64,000 nt of DNA, taken from Botryotinia globosa. Taxonomy: Eukaryota; Ascomycota; Leotiomycetes; Helotiales; Sclerotiniaceae. Where the stretch lies: NCBI GenBank assembly GCA_014898425.1, contig RCSZ01000010.1, forward strand, positions 1,488,001 through 1,552,000, in the 5' to 3' direction. The position numbers were made by a program, and so were the translations under genes. Below the pieces are notes generated by a model. The model was given only the letters and a program-made list of their open reading frames with translations. It ran no database searches and was not told where the DNA came from. Of this stretch, positions 12,067-24,843 are shown piece after piece (the first letter of the stretch is position 1; each line of letters begins with the position of its first letter).

Positions 12067-12215
12067 TAAACCTAACAAGTATTTAAAAATCAATTTTAAA
12101 ATTAAAAATTATAAAATTAAAGAAAGCATATTACAAAACTATATATACAATCGGCTCAAAGCTTAATACTGTACTTAGTCTAATTGAATGCGATTACGTA
12201 TATATCGTAATAATA
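12067..12215 (+). repeat. LTR-like repeat, copy 2
   Basis: Same orientation as copy 1. It keeps G/C at other places, for example CAATCGGCTCAAAGCTTAA here against CAATTGATTCGAAGTTTAA in copy 1. Confidence 0.75.
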
Positions 12216-12530
12216 ATAGAAGGAAGTAATTGAATTTTCAAAAATATTATAAAAGTAATCGAATTCCGTCTGTTTCTTCTCCTGTTCTAAACATCTTGAG
12301 ACCTATATCGCAACTCGTTTTATATAATCAATTATAAAATATTCAAAATAATATATAATCATAATCATAATCATAATAAGAATAACACTATTTAATCATA
12401 GTCTTTACAGCCCTCTTCATTAACTTTATAATCTATAAAGTAATTCTTACAATTCATTTCCATACCATTTAAAAAAGAATATATATATATATATTTATTA
12501 ATATTAAATAAACTTTTCCTCTACACAGAT

Positions 12531-13864
12531 AACATGTTCGAGTAACGTTCCTCAATTACACACCTACCACTACCAAATAAGACATCTTTATCATAGATAT
12601 GAAAGATGACTTACTACAGTATACACAAACATCCCACCTACTACCTACATATCATATTGTAATTATCGAAAGAGATTAGATACCCATCCAGACAACATAC
12701 AACATACAACATACAACACACAACAGCGTACAAGTACACCATCACCTCCTCAGTGCTCACACAAAGATCAAGATGCATTCGTTTTCGTAATCGGAGTCTA
12801 AGCCACACGAACCTTATTCATCAATTAATCAAACAATCAATTGAACAATCAATTGTTCACGGTGTAAATGAAATTCGTAAAAGCTTATATGATGAAAGCG
12901 TGATGTGTACCCGTCATTATGATAACTACTCGAGTCGAGGATCAGAGGTAATCACTCAACTCAACTCAACGCAATGCGAAACTTCGAATTGAATACCTAC
13001 CTACCGACCTACCTACCTACCTAGATAGATATCACTCCAAAAAGAAAGAGAGGGCGTGAGGGTGTATATAAACCTAGGTATATCAAGACCAATAATTACC
13101 AAATCAACTCAAATCCATAATTAATCCGGAAGCTCAATCTTAGAGCTAGGTAGGCACGTACCTACCGAGCTATAATATCGTTCGCTCAACTCAATACACT
13201 TCTCCATAACAAGGTTCCTAACTACCTACACAACCGGTACCTACCTAGGTATGCCCAGGTGTACCAAGTAGTATCGATACTAAATAATTTCTCAACCAAA
13301 ATCGCTTCATTCCCCACGGCGGGAAGAACCCTTGAAGATTGTCTAAACACGAATACGAATACAGATACAGATATGGGGGAAGACTCTTGATATCAATTTC
13401 ATTGCATACGTACGACACTATATTTTACTTCTTGACAAATGTGGACTATCAGAAAGATCAAAAAGTATTTCTCGCCTGGCACCATTGTAGTCACGATAGG
13501 AGTTTTGATGGTTATTGATTTGCCTACTATCATGGGTTATCTATATTTATAACGAGCTCATTCGTATATCGTCGAATCAGCACTGCGACTTGGTCAGCAA
13601 ATTGTACTACCCATTTGAAGTGTGAATTCAATACAAGATAAACGGACAATCAGAAGGAAGGCAACGGAAAATCTCCACACGGTTTTGCGCTCTCGGAGGA
13701 AATAATGATTTAACATCCGAAATATTTCATCACATGAAGCCAAAGGAAAATTGAATAGTAAGGGAAGGGAAAAGACTGACCGTGGAGTATCATATTTAGT
13801 TAACGGTGAGATTCAGAAGCAGTAGCCCGTAAAGGTTACGTACACTTTCAGCAACACTTCCCAT
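12531..13864. other. Intergenic region, no gene recognised
   Basis: Mixed-composition DNA with ACATACA and ACCTACCT short tandems (about 12697-12722 and 12996-13030) and several TACCTAGGTA-type palindromes (near 13072 and 13240). The 79-aa ORF at 12753-12992 has no supporting feature. The right end probably holds the 3' untranslated region of the minus-strand MET2 gene. Confidence 0.5.
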
Positions 13865-15539
13865 TTACCATGCTGTAATGTCATCCACTTCTGCCTCTCC
13901 AAAGGTACTGCTTTTGGTAACAGCCCCGACTCCGTCTTCAGCTACAACCCCTTCGATGCCAGGAGCTTGCATAATATCGGGTAAAACTTCATTCAAGAAT
14001 TCCAGGATGTGTTGATTGACCTGTTCAAACTGTAACAAGAATGCATCATGACCTTCAGGGGATTCAATCTTTCGAAGACGTGCATTTGGTACTGAAGCTG
14101 CAATCTCTTTCTGCTCATCAAATGTGAAAAGTCCATCACTCTCAATACCGAGTACCAACGTTGGCTGTTGAATTTGTGAAAGAGCTTCAGCAATAGGGTC
14201 CGCTGAATCTGCTGGCACTCGATATCTTGAGACATCATGAGTATCAAGTTTGCGGGTGATTGCAATATAACAGTTTCCATCAAAACGTTTGACGAATTTT
14301 TCACCTTGATAACGAAGATAGGATTGCGCGGAAAAGTAATGAGAGGTTGATTTGCGCTTGGGAACGGGTCGATCTGGTGGTGGGGATGATGAGGGAGTTG
14401 CGCCGTGAAATTGCGGGTCAGTGAAGTTTGCAGGGTTACCACCGTTGGCAGTAATGTTTTCACTGGTCATGGTTGAAATGGCAGCTGAGCTCCCAGGTCT
14501 CGAAGATATTGGCGACCTCGTCTGTCTGTGCCCATCATTGTGAATTGCCCTGTGAATATCCGATGCTGTGGCGGATTGTTGGCCTTCGCTAATGGTCTGT
14601 TTTTTTGAAGCATCAGGTATGTTTCGTCCAAACCTTGCCTCAAAGGAGTTTCGACTTCGATATGTAAGCAACGCAGACATGCGTGCCGCACCCAGCCCTG
14701 CTGTTGGAGGATCCGAGAATGGGTAATAGCCGTCATCGTACTTTGGATCCGCATAGATGCTTTGCCTTTGGGCTTCTCCCCAACTAATTCCCCAAGCACT
14801 ATGTCTGCTAGAGGTTGCGATTGGCACAATGGCTCTAACATAATCCTTGCCAAAGTATGCCCATTCAAGTACCAGCATACCTCCCATAGAACCTCCTATG
14901 ACCGCCGCTACCTGTCGAACTCCTAACTCGTCCAAGAGAAGTTTGTGAATGCTAATGGCAGTCAGTATTGTACTAGGCATATTGAAAGCTGCTGACATAC
15001 TTGACATCGTCTCGAATAGTTGTCAAAGGGAATTCAGGGCCATATCTTTCATTTTTTGGGTCCCCATTTTTGCAAGTGACAGGACTTGCGCTCCCATAAG
15101 GGCTTCCCAGACTGTTCATACATATCACGAAGAATCTGGATATATCAAATGCTCGACCAGGTCCACCTAGAAGAGGTCCCCACCAATCGCTGACATCTGC
15201 GCTCCCAGTCAAGGCATGGCATATTACCATGGCATTGTCGCGATTAGGTGAAAGTTTTCCTCTGGTGCTGTATGCCAACGGAACATTGTGCAAAGTTTCG
15301 CCGGACTCTAACGTGAAGGATGGGATGATGGCGATAGTTTGGTCGGGTATGAGAGATGCAAATGGGTTCTCGGGCTGTTGCTGCGTTCTTTCTTGTAGTA
15401 TTCAGTCACTGCTTCTTCCAAGAATTGAGGGGTATTTTTGATTTTTGCGGGCAAGTCATTGAAGATGTAACTACTGACCGTATCTTGGAGCATTGGGTTC
15501 TGTTCCCGCAGAACCAGTAGATTGAGATGAAGCTGCCAT
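13865..15539 (-). CDS. MET2: Homoserine O-acetyltransferase, 512 aa
   Basis: Three exons: 15539-15479, 15391-15001, 14951-13865; the total of 1539 nt is in frame. Exon 1 starts with the ATG at 15539 and encodes a short Ser-rich leader. The enzyme acetylates L-homoserine from acetyl-CoA, the committed step of fungal methionine synthesis. It is an alpha/beta hydrolase: the oxyanion-side motif CHALTGSADV, the WWGPLLGGPGRAFD segment, and the nucleophile elbow GGSMGGM with Ser near residue 172 are all present. The catalytic Asp (SDGLF) near residue 423 and His (PEGHDAF) near 451 complete the triad. A low-complexity Ser/Pro/Thr-rich insert of about 90 residues lies before the HYFSAQSYLRYQ segment. 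Introns use GTCAGT and GTATGT donors. It is divergent from THO2, sharing a 760-bp upstream region. Confidence 0.95.
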
Positions 15540-16298
15540 TTTGTGATTGAATATTTGTCAAAAGAATAGCTAGATATTGAACAAGGGATAAATGAATTTA
15601 TAATGTTATACAAGACTTGCTTGATTGAGTCACTAAAGGAGGGGGCTGTTTAAAAAAACGTCATCAACAGCCAGTCACAATTGATCTGATCTGTCTGGCA
15701 AGTAAGAAAACTTCGAAGGGTTCTTTCACGGTCGGAGAACGGAACAAAAACCATTTATGTCGTTGTTATTAGTCGATGTTGGGGCATTGATAAGAAAAAC
15801 CTAGCTCCTGGAAAGATAGGTAGCTAGGTACCTAGGTAGCTCACAGTTTCGCTTTCATAGTGTTTCTATGGATCGAGGTCCCCGGCTATGGATACCCGTG
15901 GATTTGATGAGGCTGACAGTTGAGTGAGTCGGGACGCCATTGTGGCTTTGCTGTGGCTCAAAGTCAAGTATAATCTGACCCGTACAGATTAATACAGCTT
16001 AGTGTATTTTCTCTCTCACGCGAACGCGGGAAACCTTTCATTGCTTAGGGATTTTGAAGATGTCTCTAACGAAATAGTAGCAATTGATAATATCACTACA
16101 AAGTCGAATACAAAATCTGCGTAACTCATAATTTCATTGTCGCGGATAATTGTGATTGATTTCAAACTTGTTTAATTATTCGACAGAAACACAAATCACA
16201 TCGAACCTTGATCGCATTATCGCATACAATTCTTTGCTATTGCTAGCATTTCGACACACATGTCCGCAGATCGTTGACCTTTATCGATAGACTTGGAG
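15540..16298. promoter_or_regulatory. Shared MET2/THO2 divergent promoter region
   Basis: 760 bp separate the two divergent start codons. The region contains a nested palindromic cluster of TAGGTAGCTAGGTACCTAGG type at about 15816-15840. No TATA box or sulfur-regulator site can be assigned with confidence. Confidence 0.5.
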
Positions 16299-19200
16299 AT
16301 GGCTCCAGCAGGGAAGCGAAAGAGGAATGATAGAAATTCCGTAGACCAGGGTGAGCCTCGACCTTCACCTCATCGACCGGGAAATACTTCCTTAGGTCAG
16401 CATGAAAGAGAATTTGGTATGCGCGAGGGCGGCAACAGAAGAAGCAGCAGAGGAGGTCAAGGTAATCAAGGCGGAGGTAGAGGGCGTAGAAATGATGGGC
16501 GCAGTTCGAATAATTCAAATAATTCAAATACTTCAAGCAATTCGAGCAATCCTAGTAACCTCTCGATAGCTACCAGAGCCACCCCAACACCAGGACCAAT
16601 GTCTCCACCTCCCAGACCTTCGAGCGCTTCTCACACGACTCCAGCCCAAACTCCAACCCCAGTGAACACGAACGATATGATCAGTCCTAGTTGGAACCCA
16701 GACCCTGCTCCTTTCGATTACGTTTTCCTTACCGACGATCAAATGTCTTCATGGACATCAAATGGCCGACAAGAAGTGGTGGAAAAGGGAATCCAAGCTC
16801 GTCAGGATGAAGATACAATGGATTTGGCAACTGTGTTTCAAGAATTCATTCGCGCTACCCTCGATGGTCGCATTGATGGCGCTGATGCGGGCAATTGCAT
16901 CAAAGAAATATTGGGACCAGACACATCACCGGTAGACAGCGTCCCAGGCACCCTGGAACCGCAAGCTTTGTTCCTTGACTCTCTGTCTATGATGTTTGAA
17001 TTAGAAGATCTCAAAACACCCAATACTGCACTTCGCACCTTCGTTTTCTCCACAGGCATATCCGCCATGGTAATGCGACAGAAATTGGATGCCACTCTTT
17101 TATTGAACCTTGGACTCACGAGAGACACCTTTACACGCATGGGAATTCGACAAGCTACTCACCTTCTCTACCGACAGGCAAACTACAATCTTTTGAGGGA
17201 GGAGACGGAAGGATATTCAAAATTGGTGACAGAGCTTTTCACAACTAGTGGGAGTGAACCTCCTTCTAGTGAGGTTGTTGAAGATGCCTTCGAGAAAGTG
17301 AAAGGCCTGATAGGAACTTTTGATCTCGATGTGGGAAGAGTGCTCGATATCACGTTGGACGTGTTTGCGGCTGTTCTAATCAAACAATTTCGTTTCTTCA
17401 TCAAATTCCTCCGTGTTAGCTCTTGGTGGCCGAGAAGCGGCGAATTCGATAAGATACCTCGATGTGGTGGTCTTCCACCGTGGGCTTTACCCAGCGCTCC
17501 TGGTTGGACATCAACTGACGAAGAGGAAGAACTTGCCACAAATCAAAGGTTGGAGCGCGACAAACTATTCTGGGATCGGGCTCGTGATGTTGGTATTGAA
17601 GCGTTTTTCGAGCTCGGAGGTCGCCAACCTGTAGATGCCGAGACGAAACAACGACTTCTCGAAGAGGATGATACAGAGCTTGACAAAGATTATCAATGGA
17701 TTAAAGCAACTGGAACTTATCCACCTTCTGGAAACCGAACAGCAGCTCAGTTGCTTGGATTTAAACTACGTTTCTACGCCTCAGCGGCCCGAGACAACGA
17801 AGACGTGTTGCCTGCGAATTTGATTTATCTTACAGCTTTGCTGATCAAGATTGGGTTCATCTCCCTCAAGGACCTCTACCCTCACTTGTGGCCTCTAGAC
17901 GAGGACATGGAAGCCGTTCGTGATGCCAAGATGAAGGAAATCGAGGAGAAAGAGAAGGCTAGTCGTGGAGGCACAATGAATGCATTGATGATGGCTGGAG
18001 CTTTGGTAGATGATACTTTGCCGAACGGGGGACGAACTCGTGATACCACAGTTACCAAATCCGATGCATCTGGCAAACCGATCACCGAGGTCGATGACAA
18101 AGACAAGCTGAACGAACCTTCGGACCAAAAGGTGCAGCTTCTCACATGTCTTCTGACGATTGGAGCAATTCCCGAATCTCTGTTCATTCTTGGACGATTC
18201 CCTTGGCTGCCAGAAGCGTACCCGGAACTTCTCGACTTAATACATCGTATCTTGAATCATTCTATTCAGCATGTTTTTGATTTAAGTCGACCTTCCACTT
18301 CAGCGGTACCAGACTGCCCAAGCAAGAAAGTTCTAGATCCCGACCAAACTGGTATGCCCAAGGGCTCAATTCGTTTACTCGCACTGCCTCCTCGGAAACA
18401 ATTGCGGTGGCCTTTCCCAGATAAATTCGACACAAATGACAACAATGCATATAGATTTTACTGGGATGAGTGGGCAGATAATGTGCCTGTCTGTCAGACC
18501 GTGGACGATATATTCACTCTTTGCGGATCTTTACTTAACTATTCTGGTGTTAACATTGGCAAAGACGCTAGCTTGTTGTCAAAGTTAGCCAGGATTGGTA
18601 CACAAAGTCTTGCAGAAGATCGTTCAACACAAAATTTTGACCGATGGCAAGATCTGCTAAAGCGTCTCCTTGTTCCAGCACTGAGCTTAACTAAAGCGAA
18701 TACAAGTATTGTCAATGAAGTGTATGGTATGCTTCGCTTTTATCCTCTATCTATCAGATATTCCATCTACGCAGAGTGGTTTGAGGGCCAGATCTCTCGA
18801 TTACCACCGATGAGAGCTGCATTCGCCAAAACCAAATCTGAGACAATTAGTACTATGAAAAGAATTAGTATGACTAATCTTACTGTGATGGCACGCGCTC
18901 TGGCCAAGATTGCCTATGCATCGCCAGGCATAGTATTTAGTGTGGCTCTGGGCCAGATCGAAGCATACACCAATCTTACGGAAGTTGTTGTGGAGTGCGG
19001 TAAATACTTTACTGACCTAGGATACGACGTTCTCGTTTGGTCACTATTGAGTTCACTAGGAGGAAAGGACAGGAATCGAAACGATGCCGAATTCGCACTT
19101 CTCCCAAGTCGATGGCTCCTGGCACTGTCAAGATTCTCTGGCAAAGTCTTTAAGCGATACTCTATAATGAACTTGATCCCCCTCATCCAGTACGTTAATG

Positions 19201-22200
19201 ATCAACTTCACCGGGGAAACTCAACCGACTTGGTCATTCTTAAGGAGCTCATTTCACAAATGTCTGGAATTGTGCCCGACACCGATTTCAACGATTCTCA
19301 ACTCGCTGCTATGACTGGAGGCGAGCTTCTAAGGCGCCAGACGTTGATCAACCTCCAAGATAAACGTTACGAATCTCTGAAGACAGCAAAGCGACTTATG
19401 AGAGGTTTGACGGACACCAAGCTGGGTGGTCAACTTTTGCTGTCCATTGCACAGCACAGACAATCGGCGATCTACAATGTCTCGGATGATGAAGCTCCTA
19501 TCAAACTACTAGCTACGATGATTGATGATACTCAAATGATCCTTTTCCAATATCTTGATCTTCTTCGCAGTAACCTTTCAATTGAGGAGTTCGATGATCT
19601 CGTCCCAGGAATTTCCGAACTCATGAAAGATTTTGGCTTAGACCCAACACTTGCCTTCATGATCGGTCGTCCAAGTATCTCACATCGCGTCAGCAAGTTA
19701 CTATCCTCAAATATCAATGGAAATTCGAAGTCTTCACTATCATCAGTGGAGGCTGTAGCCACGGAGGTAGATGCAGAAGGTGATGTGGGTATGAACGGCG
19801 ATGATCCAACCCCTGTGTTCAAAGAATCTATAGCAGTCAATGGAGAATCTACCCTGCAGGATGATGTACAGATGTCAGATGTAAAGGGAGGGGATTCGCC
19901 ATCGGAAATAGCAGCAACAGAAACGGATTCGCTTCATGATCTACTGCAACCATATATCACTACTGTTGAGGAGGTCCTGCCTGAAGGCTCTTGGGCATTT
20001 CTCACTTCTGAATTTTACGTTGTATTCTGGAGCTCTACATTAAGCGACCTGGCTATTCCTAGTCATAGCTACGAAGCCGAAATCTCCCGTCTGCTGAAAG
20101 AACAAGGTGATGTAATGAAGGACCGTTCAGACATGAGTAGGGCTGGAATGGCAAGAAAAGAAGAAACTAAAAAGGCTCTGGCAACAACCAGGGAAAATTT
20201 GCTGGCAGAGTTTGGCAAACAAGTCGGGGCTTTCTCGGGGAAGAAGAACCGTCTGCTAAAACGCAAAAACTTATGGTTTAGCAATGTGAAGGGTGATCTA
20301 GTTAGTGACTCCTTCCTTGAAAGATGCTTATTTCCACGATTATTGCTCTCTCCAAGCGACGCAGACTTCTCTTTCCGGATGATTAAGTTCTTGCACGAGA
20401 ATGGCACACCCAACTTCCGCACCCTTTCGCTATATTCCAGGCTTTTTAGATCAAATCGTTTGAGGTCAATGATCTTTACATCTACGGTTCGTGAGGCGGA
20501 GAACTTGGGTCGCTTTTTGAGACTGGTCTTGACCGATCTGGCCCGCTGGCATGGTGATCAGGGAGTATACGAAAAAGAGGCGTGGGGAGCGAGTAAGAAT
20601 CTTCCAGGTTTTGCTAAGGCTATTGATGCAGATGGGACCGTAAAGGGCCTCCTGGAGCATGACGGTGATCGTGGTTTCAAAAATATCCTGTACTCGTGGC
20701 ACCAAAAGCTGAATGTGGCACTGCGCGAATGTTTTGATGGAACGGAATGGATGCATGTTCGAAACGCTATGACAATTCTTAAATCTGTTGTCGACGTATT
20801 CCCAGCGGTTAACTTCATGGGCAACAGTTTTGTGAAACAGCTCGAGACAATTGTCACCCGAGAGAAGGGTGCACGGGAAGATCTTTCTCTTGCTGGTAAT
20901 GCCATCCTGGTGCAGCTAAAGAAGAAGTCCAAGTCATGGGTGATGGTACAAGCCTTTGGTTACAGCCTGGTAAGTGAAAAAGAAAACCGGCATCGAATAA
21001 GACTAACCATCTCTAGGAGGCCCCTGTGCAAGCGAATAACAGCCCCTCATTAGATGCCTCTAAGCAAGGACCTGCTGCCAAAACAACTTTGAAGCCCACA
21101 GCTCCTGAGTTCAAACCCCAATCTCGAGCTAAGTCAGTGCCCATACCTCAATCTACATACCTTAATCTAACTTCCATAAGCTCTATGGGAGCCTCTACCC
21201 CCAAAAACTTCACCACTGAGGTCGAAGACGGTGAAGTTGATGATGCAAAACTGGCTTCCGCAGCTAATAATGGCAACACGTTGAAAGAGCCGTCTGATAA
21301 TTCTAGTGTCAACGATAAAGCATCGTCGGCACCCGGGGAAGGGAGGAAGTCCGAAATATTACTCAGACGCGAGAGAATCTTGCGTGAAAATGCAGCTAGA
21401 GCTTCGACCCCAAATTCAGCACCTGCTAACATACCAGCAAGACCTGAACTTGGGAGAAACATGCCGGCAAATCACAACCTACCCAACAGGCCTGATGCCC
21501 CCATCCCTGGTCGCCAAATGATGGATCGTCGAAATGACGATAGACGAGACATGAGAGATCCCAGAGTTACAGAGCTGGTCCGAGATAGAACCAGGGATCG
21601 TGGTCGTGACTTCCCCCCAGGCGACAGGAGGGGTATGGATACCCAACCAAGAGATTTCAGAAATAACGATCGTGCATCAAACAACGAACGTGAACGTCCC
21701 AGAGCAGATTCGAATCCGAGATGGAATAATGAACTAGGAAGGGATACTACTGATCGGGCTTCATCTAATGGGTACCGTACTCCAGATAATGGCGGTCGTT
21801 TGTCCCGTGAAGCAGCAATCTCCCCACCAAAAGCATCGTCTACATTAGATCGTGGCCCAGCAATCAATCCCGATAGATTAGCGCTAGTGAACCCAGACAG
21901 GCAAGAGTTAATCAATCCTGAACGGGCCGCTCTAATATCCGGTGGTAATGAGTCATCTCGCGCTGATTCTCCTCGTCGACCCAGAGATGACACAAGAGAG
22001 CGCCCTTCGAGGCAAAATTCCCCACCTCCAAGACGACATGATTCCGAAAAGGATCATCAACATCCAAGGCGTGATGACAGATCGAATCGAAATACACCCA
22101 TGGATCCACAAAATATTCCCAGAGGTCGTGCTGACGAAGTTGCACCACCACCAGCTGGTCCAAGAGGAGAGAGGCCGGCTGATCGAGCGAGCGACCGAGT

Positions 22201-23692
22201 CCCTCCTCAAGATAGGTCAAGGGACAATCCGTCCTTTCAACAATCCCAACCTCCTCCCCGTCCTGTGGACCCCGATCATGGCAGACTAAATAGATCACAA
22301 GTAGATCCGAACTTTGGTCGCTTGAACCAGCAGCCAGACATACCATCTGGGCCCCGTGATAGAAATCGTGGCAATAATAGAATGGCGAGTGCACCACAAG
22401 GGCGACGTGATGGAAGATTGGCCAATGCTCCTGCACTTGACATTCCTCGGCCAGCAAGTCCAGATAAACAACCTCCCACAGGCCCTTCTGGTGGACGGCA
22501 TCCGCGACGCTTAGGCCCAGGTCAAATTGAACCAACGGCGTCGGTACACACTACAGCACCTACAACGTCGGCTGCATCGACTCCAACATCAGGAGTCCAT
22601 CCAGATCGATTGAAACACTTGGGTCCACAAGCCACTCAGGTACCTATGCAAGCACCGCCGGCCACTACAGCTGCTCCTAGCGGTATGCATCCCGATAGAG
22701 TAAGGAGCTTTGGCGGTCAAGCAGCCGCGGCAAACATCCCACCTTCGCATCAAGATAGCGCGCGTTCCAGACCAACCGCACCACCTCTTCAAACACAAGT
22801 TGCTCCCCTCGGCCCCAAATTCCAAGCTCAGAACAGTCCTGTTTCTCGAATGAACGGTGCGCCAACCGGACCTGCATCATCAAATGAGCGTCCACCACGT
22901 GGCGCACGACAGCCAAATTTAATCAACAATATCAACCGTATGCTTGAAGAAACCAAACATCCGCAAGGTCAAGAACGTCGTGGAAGACGGCAAGGAGGTC
23001 AACCTCAAACACCAGTTTCTGGTCCCCCTACACCGATTCTCCCGCCTCCACCACCTCCTCCACCAGGTCCACCCCCCGCACAAGCTAGGGATTCTGGAAG
23101 AGACTTGATAAATCCTGCTCGTGCTGATTTAATTGGAAATCCAGCATCGAGCAATGACGATCGCGATCGTGGTGATCGAGGAGGACGTGGTTCGAGGAAT
23201 GATCGATCCACGCGCAGTCGTCGGACTTCGCCTAGCGATCGGAATAGGGAACAGAAGCGCGGTGGCCCTCCAGAAGATGAACGCTCATCCAGGAGTGAAC
23301 ACAGAATTCGCGGAGGCGATAGAGAGTCCAGAGATTCAGACAGGCACTCCAGAGGGGATCCTTCTGCTAGTAGGGACTTGTTAGCTGGTGGTGGAAGGGG
23401 AGAAAGAGAGCATCGCGATAGAGATGGTAGCCGTCGAGATGCGCATGGCGGAGATCGTGATTCTCAACGTGATCAGCATGAGGGCAATGTTGGAGGTGGT
23501 AACTGGCCAAACCCCCCTGATAACAGAGGAGTGGAGAGGGGAGGAGACCGAAGAAACCAACGATCGGACAGGTCTGATAGAAGTGAACGTGATGGACGAG
23601 GCATGCGGGAAGATGGAGGTAGTGGCAGGAAGAGAAGAAGTGATCAAGATAGCATGAGGGATGGTGGTCATGACAAAAGACCGAGGAGATAG
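16299..23692 (+). CDS. THO2: THO complex subunit 2, 2448 aa
   Basis: Two exons: 16299-20969 and 21017-23692, joined by a 47-nt intron with GTAAGT donor and CTAAC branch site. The true start is the ATG at 16299. Tho2 is the scaffold of the THO/TREX complex, which couples transcription elongation to mRNP packaging and export in the nucleus. After a disordered Asn/Ser/Gly N-terminus (residues 1-130), the long helical Tho2 body follows. Recognisable stretches are FYPLSIRYSIYAEWFEGQI, RMSMTNL-type and ALGQIEAYTNL in the middle domain, and LTSEFYVVFWSSTLSDL plus CLFPRLLLSPSDADF in the C-terminal domain starting near residue 1227. The last ~890 residues are disordered, Arg/Asp/Ser/Pro-rich and highly charged, with a poly-proline run and repeated NPDR/NPER/NPAR motifs. 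Such a tail is typical of Tho2 and likely binds RNA. Confidence 0.95.
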
Positions 23693-24843
23693 AGGATTTG
23701 AATTCTGAAGTTCCGACTGCCGTAGGAAAGAAAGAGCATTGTAAAATGTAAGAATATTCAAGGGATGCTTCACAGGGTCAAACATGCATAGTATTAGGCG
23801 TTTTCCACACAAAAACTTGTTTCTTTAGCTCATCTTATCTTCTTTCTTTTGTTAATATTAGCAAGTCGATGATATATGAGGCATTGCATCATCATATGAA
23901 TCATCTTCTCGTCTGTGTGTACTTAAGAGGTGGTGAGATGAAACGAAGAACATATAATTGTCTAGAACATCGTTTCAGAAGCCAAGATCAATCTTACTTG
24001 AGCAAGTCGTTCTAACCCATGGCCGCCCGATTCCTACACAGTAGCATTTGCGATCTCGGTACTTAGCTCGACGATTCCCGTCTCCCGGTGCTTCTGGGAA
24101 TTCCATTCAGAAGTTTTGACATGACGGGCATGCAGATGAACGACTGTTCCTGCCAAATACTTTGGCAATGGTTTACCCCTGCTATCTTCATAAGAGCTCC
24201 ATTTCTCTAGATCTTTGTTATGTTAGATTCATCTCTTTGGCGACCAGGTCTGCTATACTAAAGACTAAGAGGAAAATGGAGTCAGAAAGATTCCAATTTT
24301 CAGATCAAATTTAATTTTTGTAGTCGTTATATACATGATGGTGTGGGATTGAAGTATAGTGTCGGGGTGATTATTAAAGGAATGCATGTTAACGTTGCAC
24401 CCCGAAATGGCCTCATGTCAATTGTGATGCTGTAAGTCACGTGATGTAAATCATACTCCATGGTGTTCGGGTACCGTATTCCGCCGTACCCACAAGTCTC
24501 ATCAAAAGCTTATTGATCTGTGAAACTCATGAGGCTATAAATCCCGTCGACATCGTCTTGTCATCTATCTGAGCTCCTCCAGAAATCATCAATTTCTAGT
24601 ATTAACAATGCGTACGGCATGGTACGGCAAGTCCTAAGTATTCAGTAAGTTACTTGGCAGAGTTTTCACAACACCACGCGGTTTGAATCGTCGCATTTTC
24701 CCATTAAATAGGCGTATCGGCGCGAGTTCCTGTTTACCGTGCCAACCTTGTCCTTCAATGTGAAACGAAACGTCTTTGAGCATTGAGATCTTGATGAATT
24801 ACTTTCGCGCTCTACTGAGTCTTTGTCTGCCTATCATGAGGCA
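23693..24843. other. Intergenic region between THO2 and the GT90 gene
   Basis: No coding frame. A perfect palindrome TCACGTGA, a bHLH-type E-box, lies at about 24436-24444. GTACGGC/GCCGTAC words recur at about 24470-24630. These may be promoter elements of the downstream gene. Confidence 0.45.

Larger units (their letters stand above)
10381..12530. mobile_element. AT-rich island with two diverged long repeats (RIP-degraded retroelement-like)
   Basis: Base composition jumps to almost pure A/T with no usable ORF. Two related segments, about 10490-10641 and 12067-12215, align without gaps over about 150 bases. I count roughly 35 differences, all C/T or G/A transitions, with the C or G state kept sometimes in one copy and sometimes in the other. 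That is the expected trace of RIP acting independently on two copies of one repeat. Spacing of about 1.6 kb fits two LTRs of a short or deleted retroelement, or two separate insertions. No TG...CA ends or target duplications can be fixed with confidence. Confidence 0.75.

Noticed and set aside
12753..12992. 79-aa ORF beside the AT island
   Set aside because: No motif, no splice context, length expected by chance.
21912..22535. 207-aa minus ORF inside THO2
   Set aside because: Shadow frame of the Arg/Asp/Pro-rich THO2 tail.
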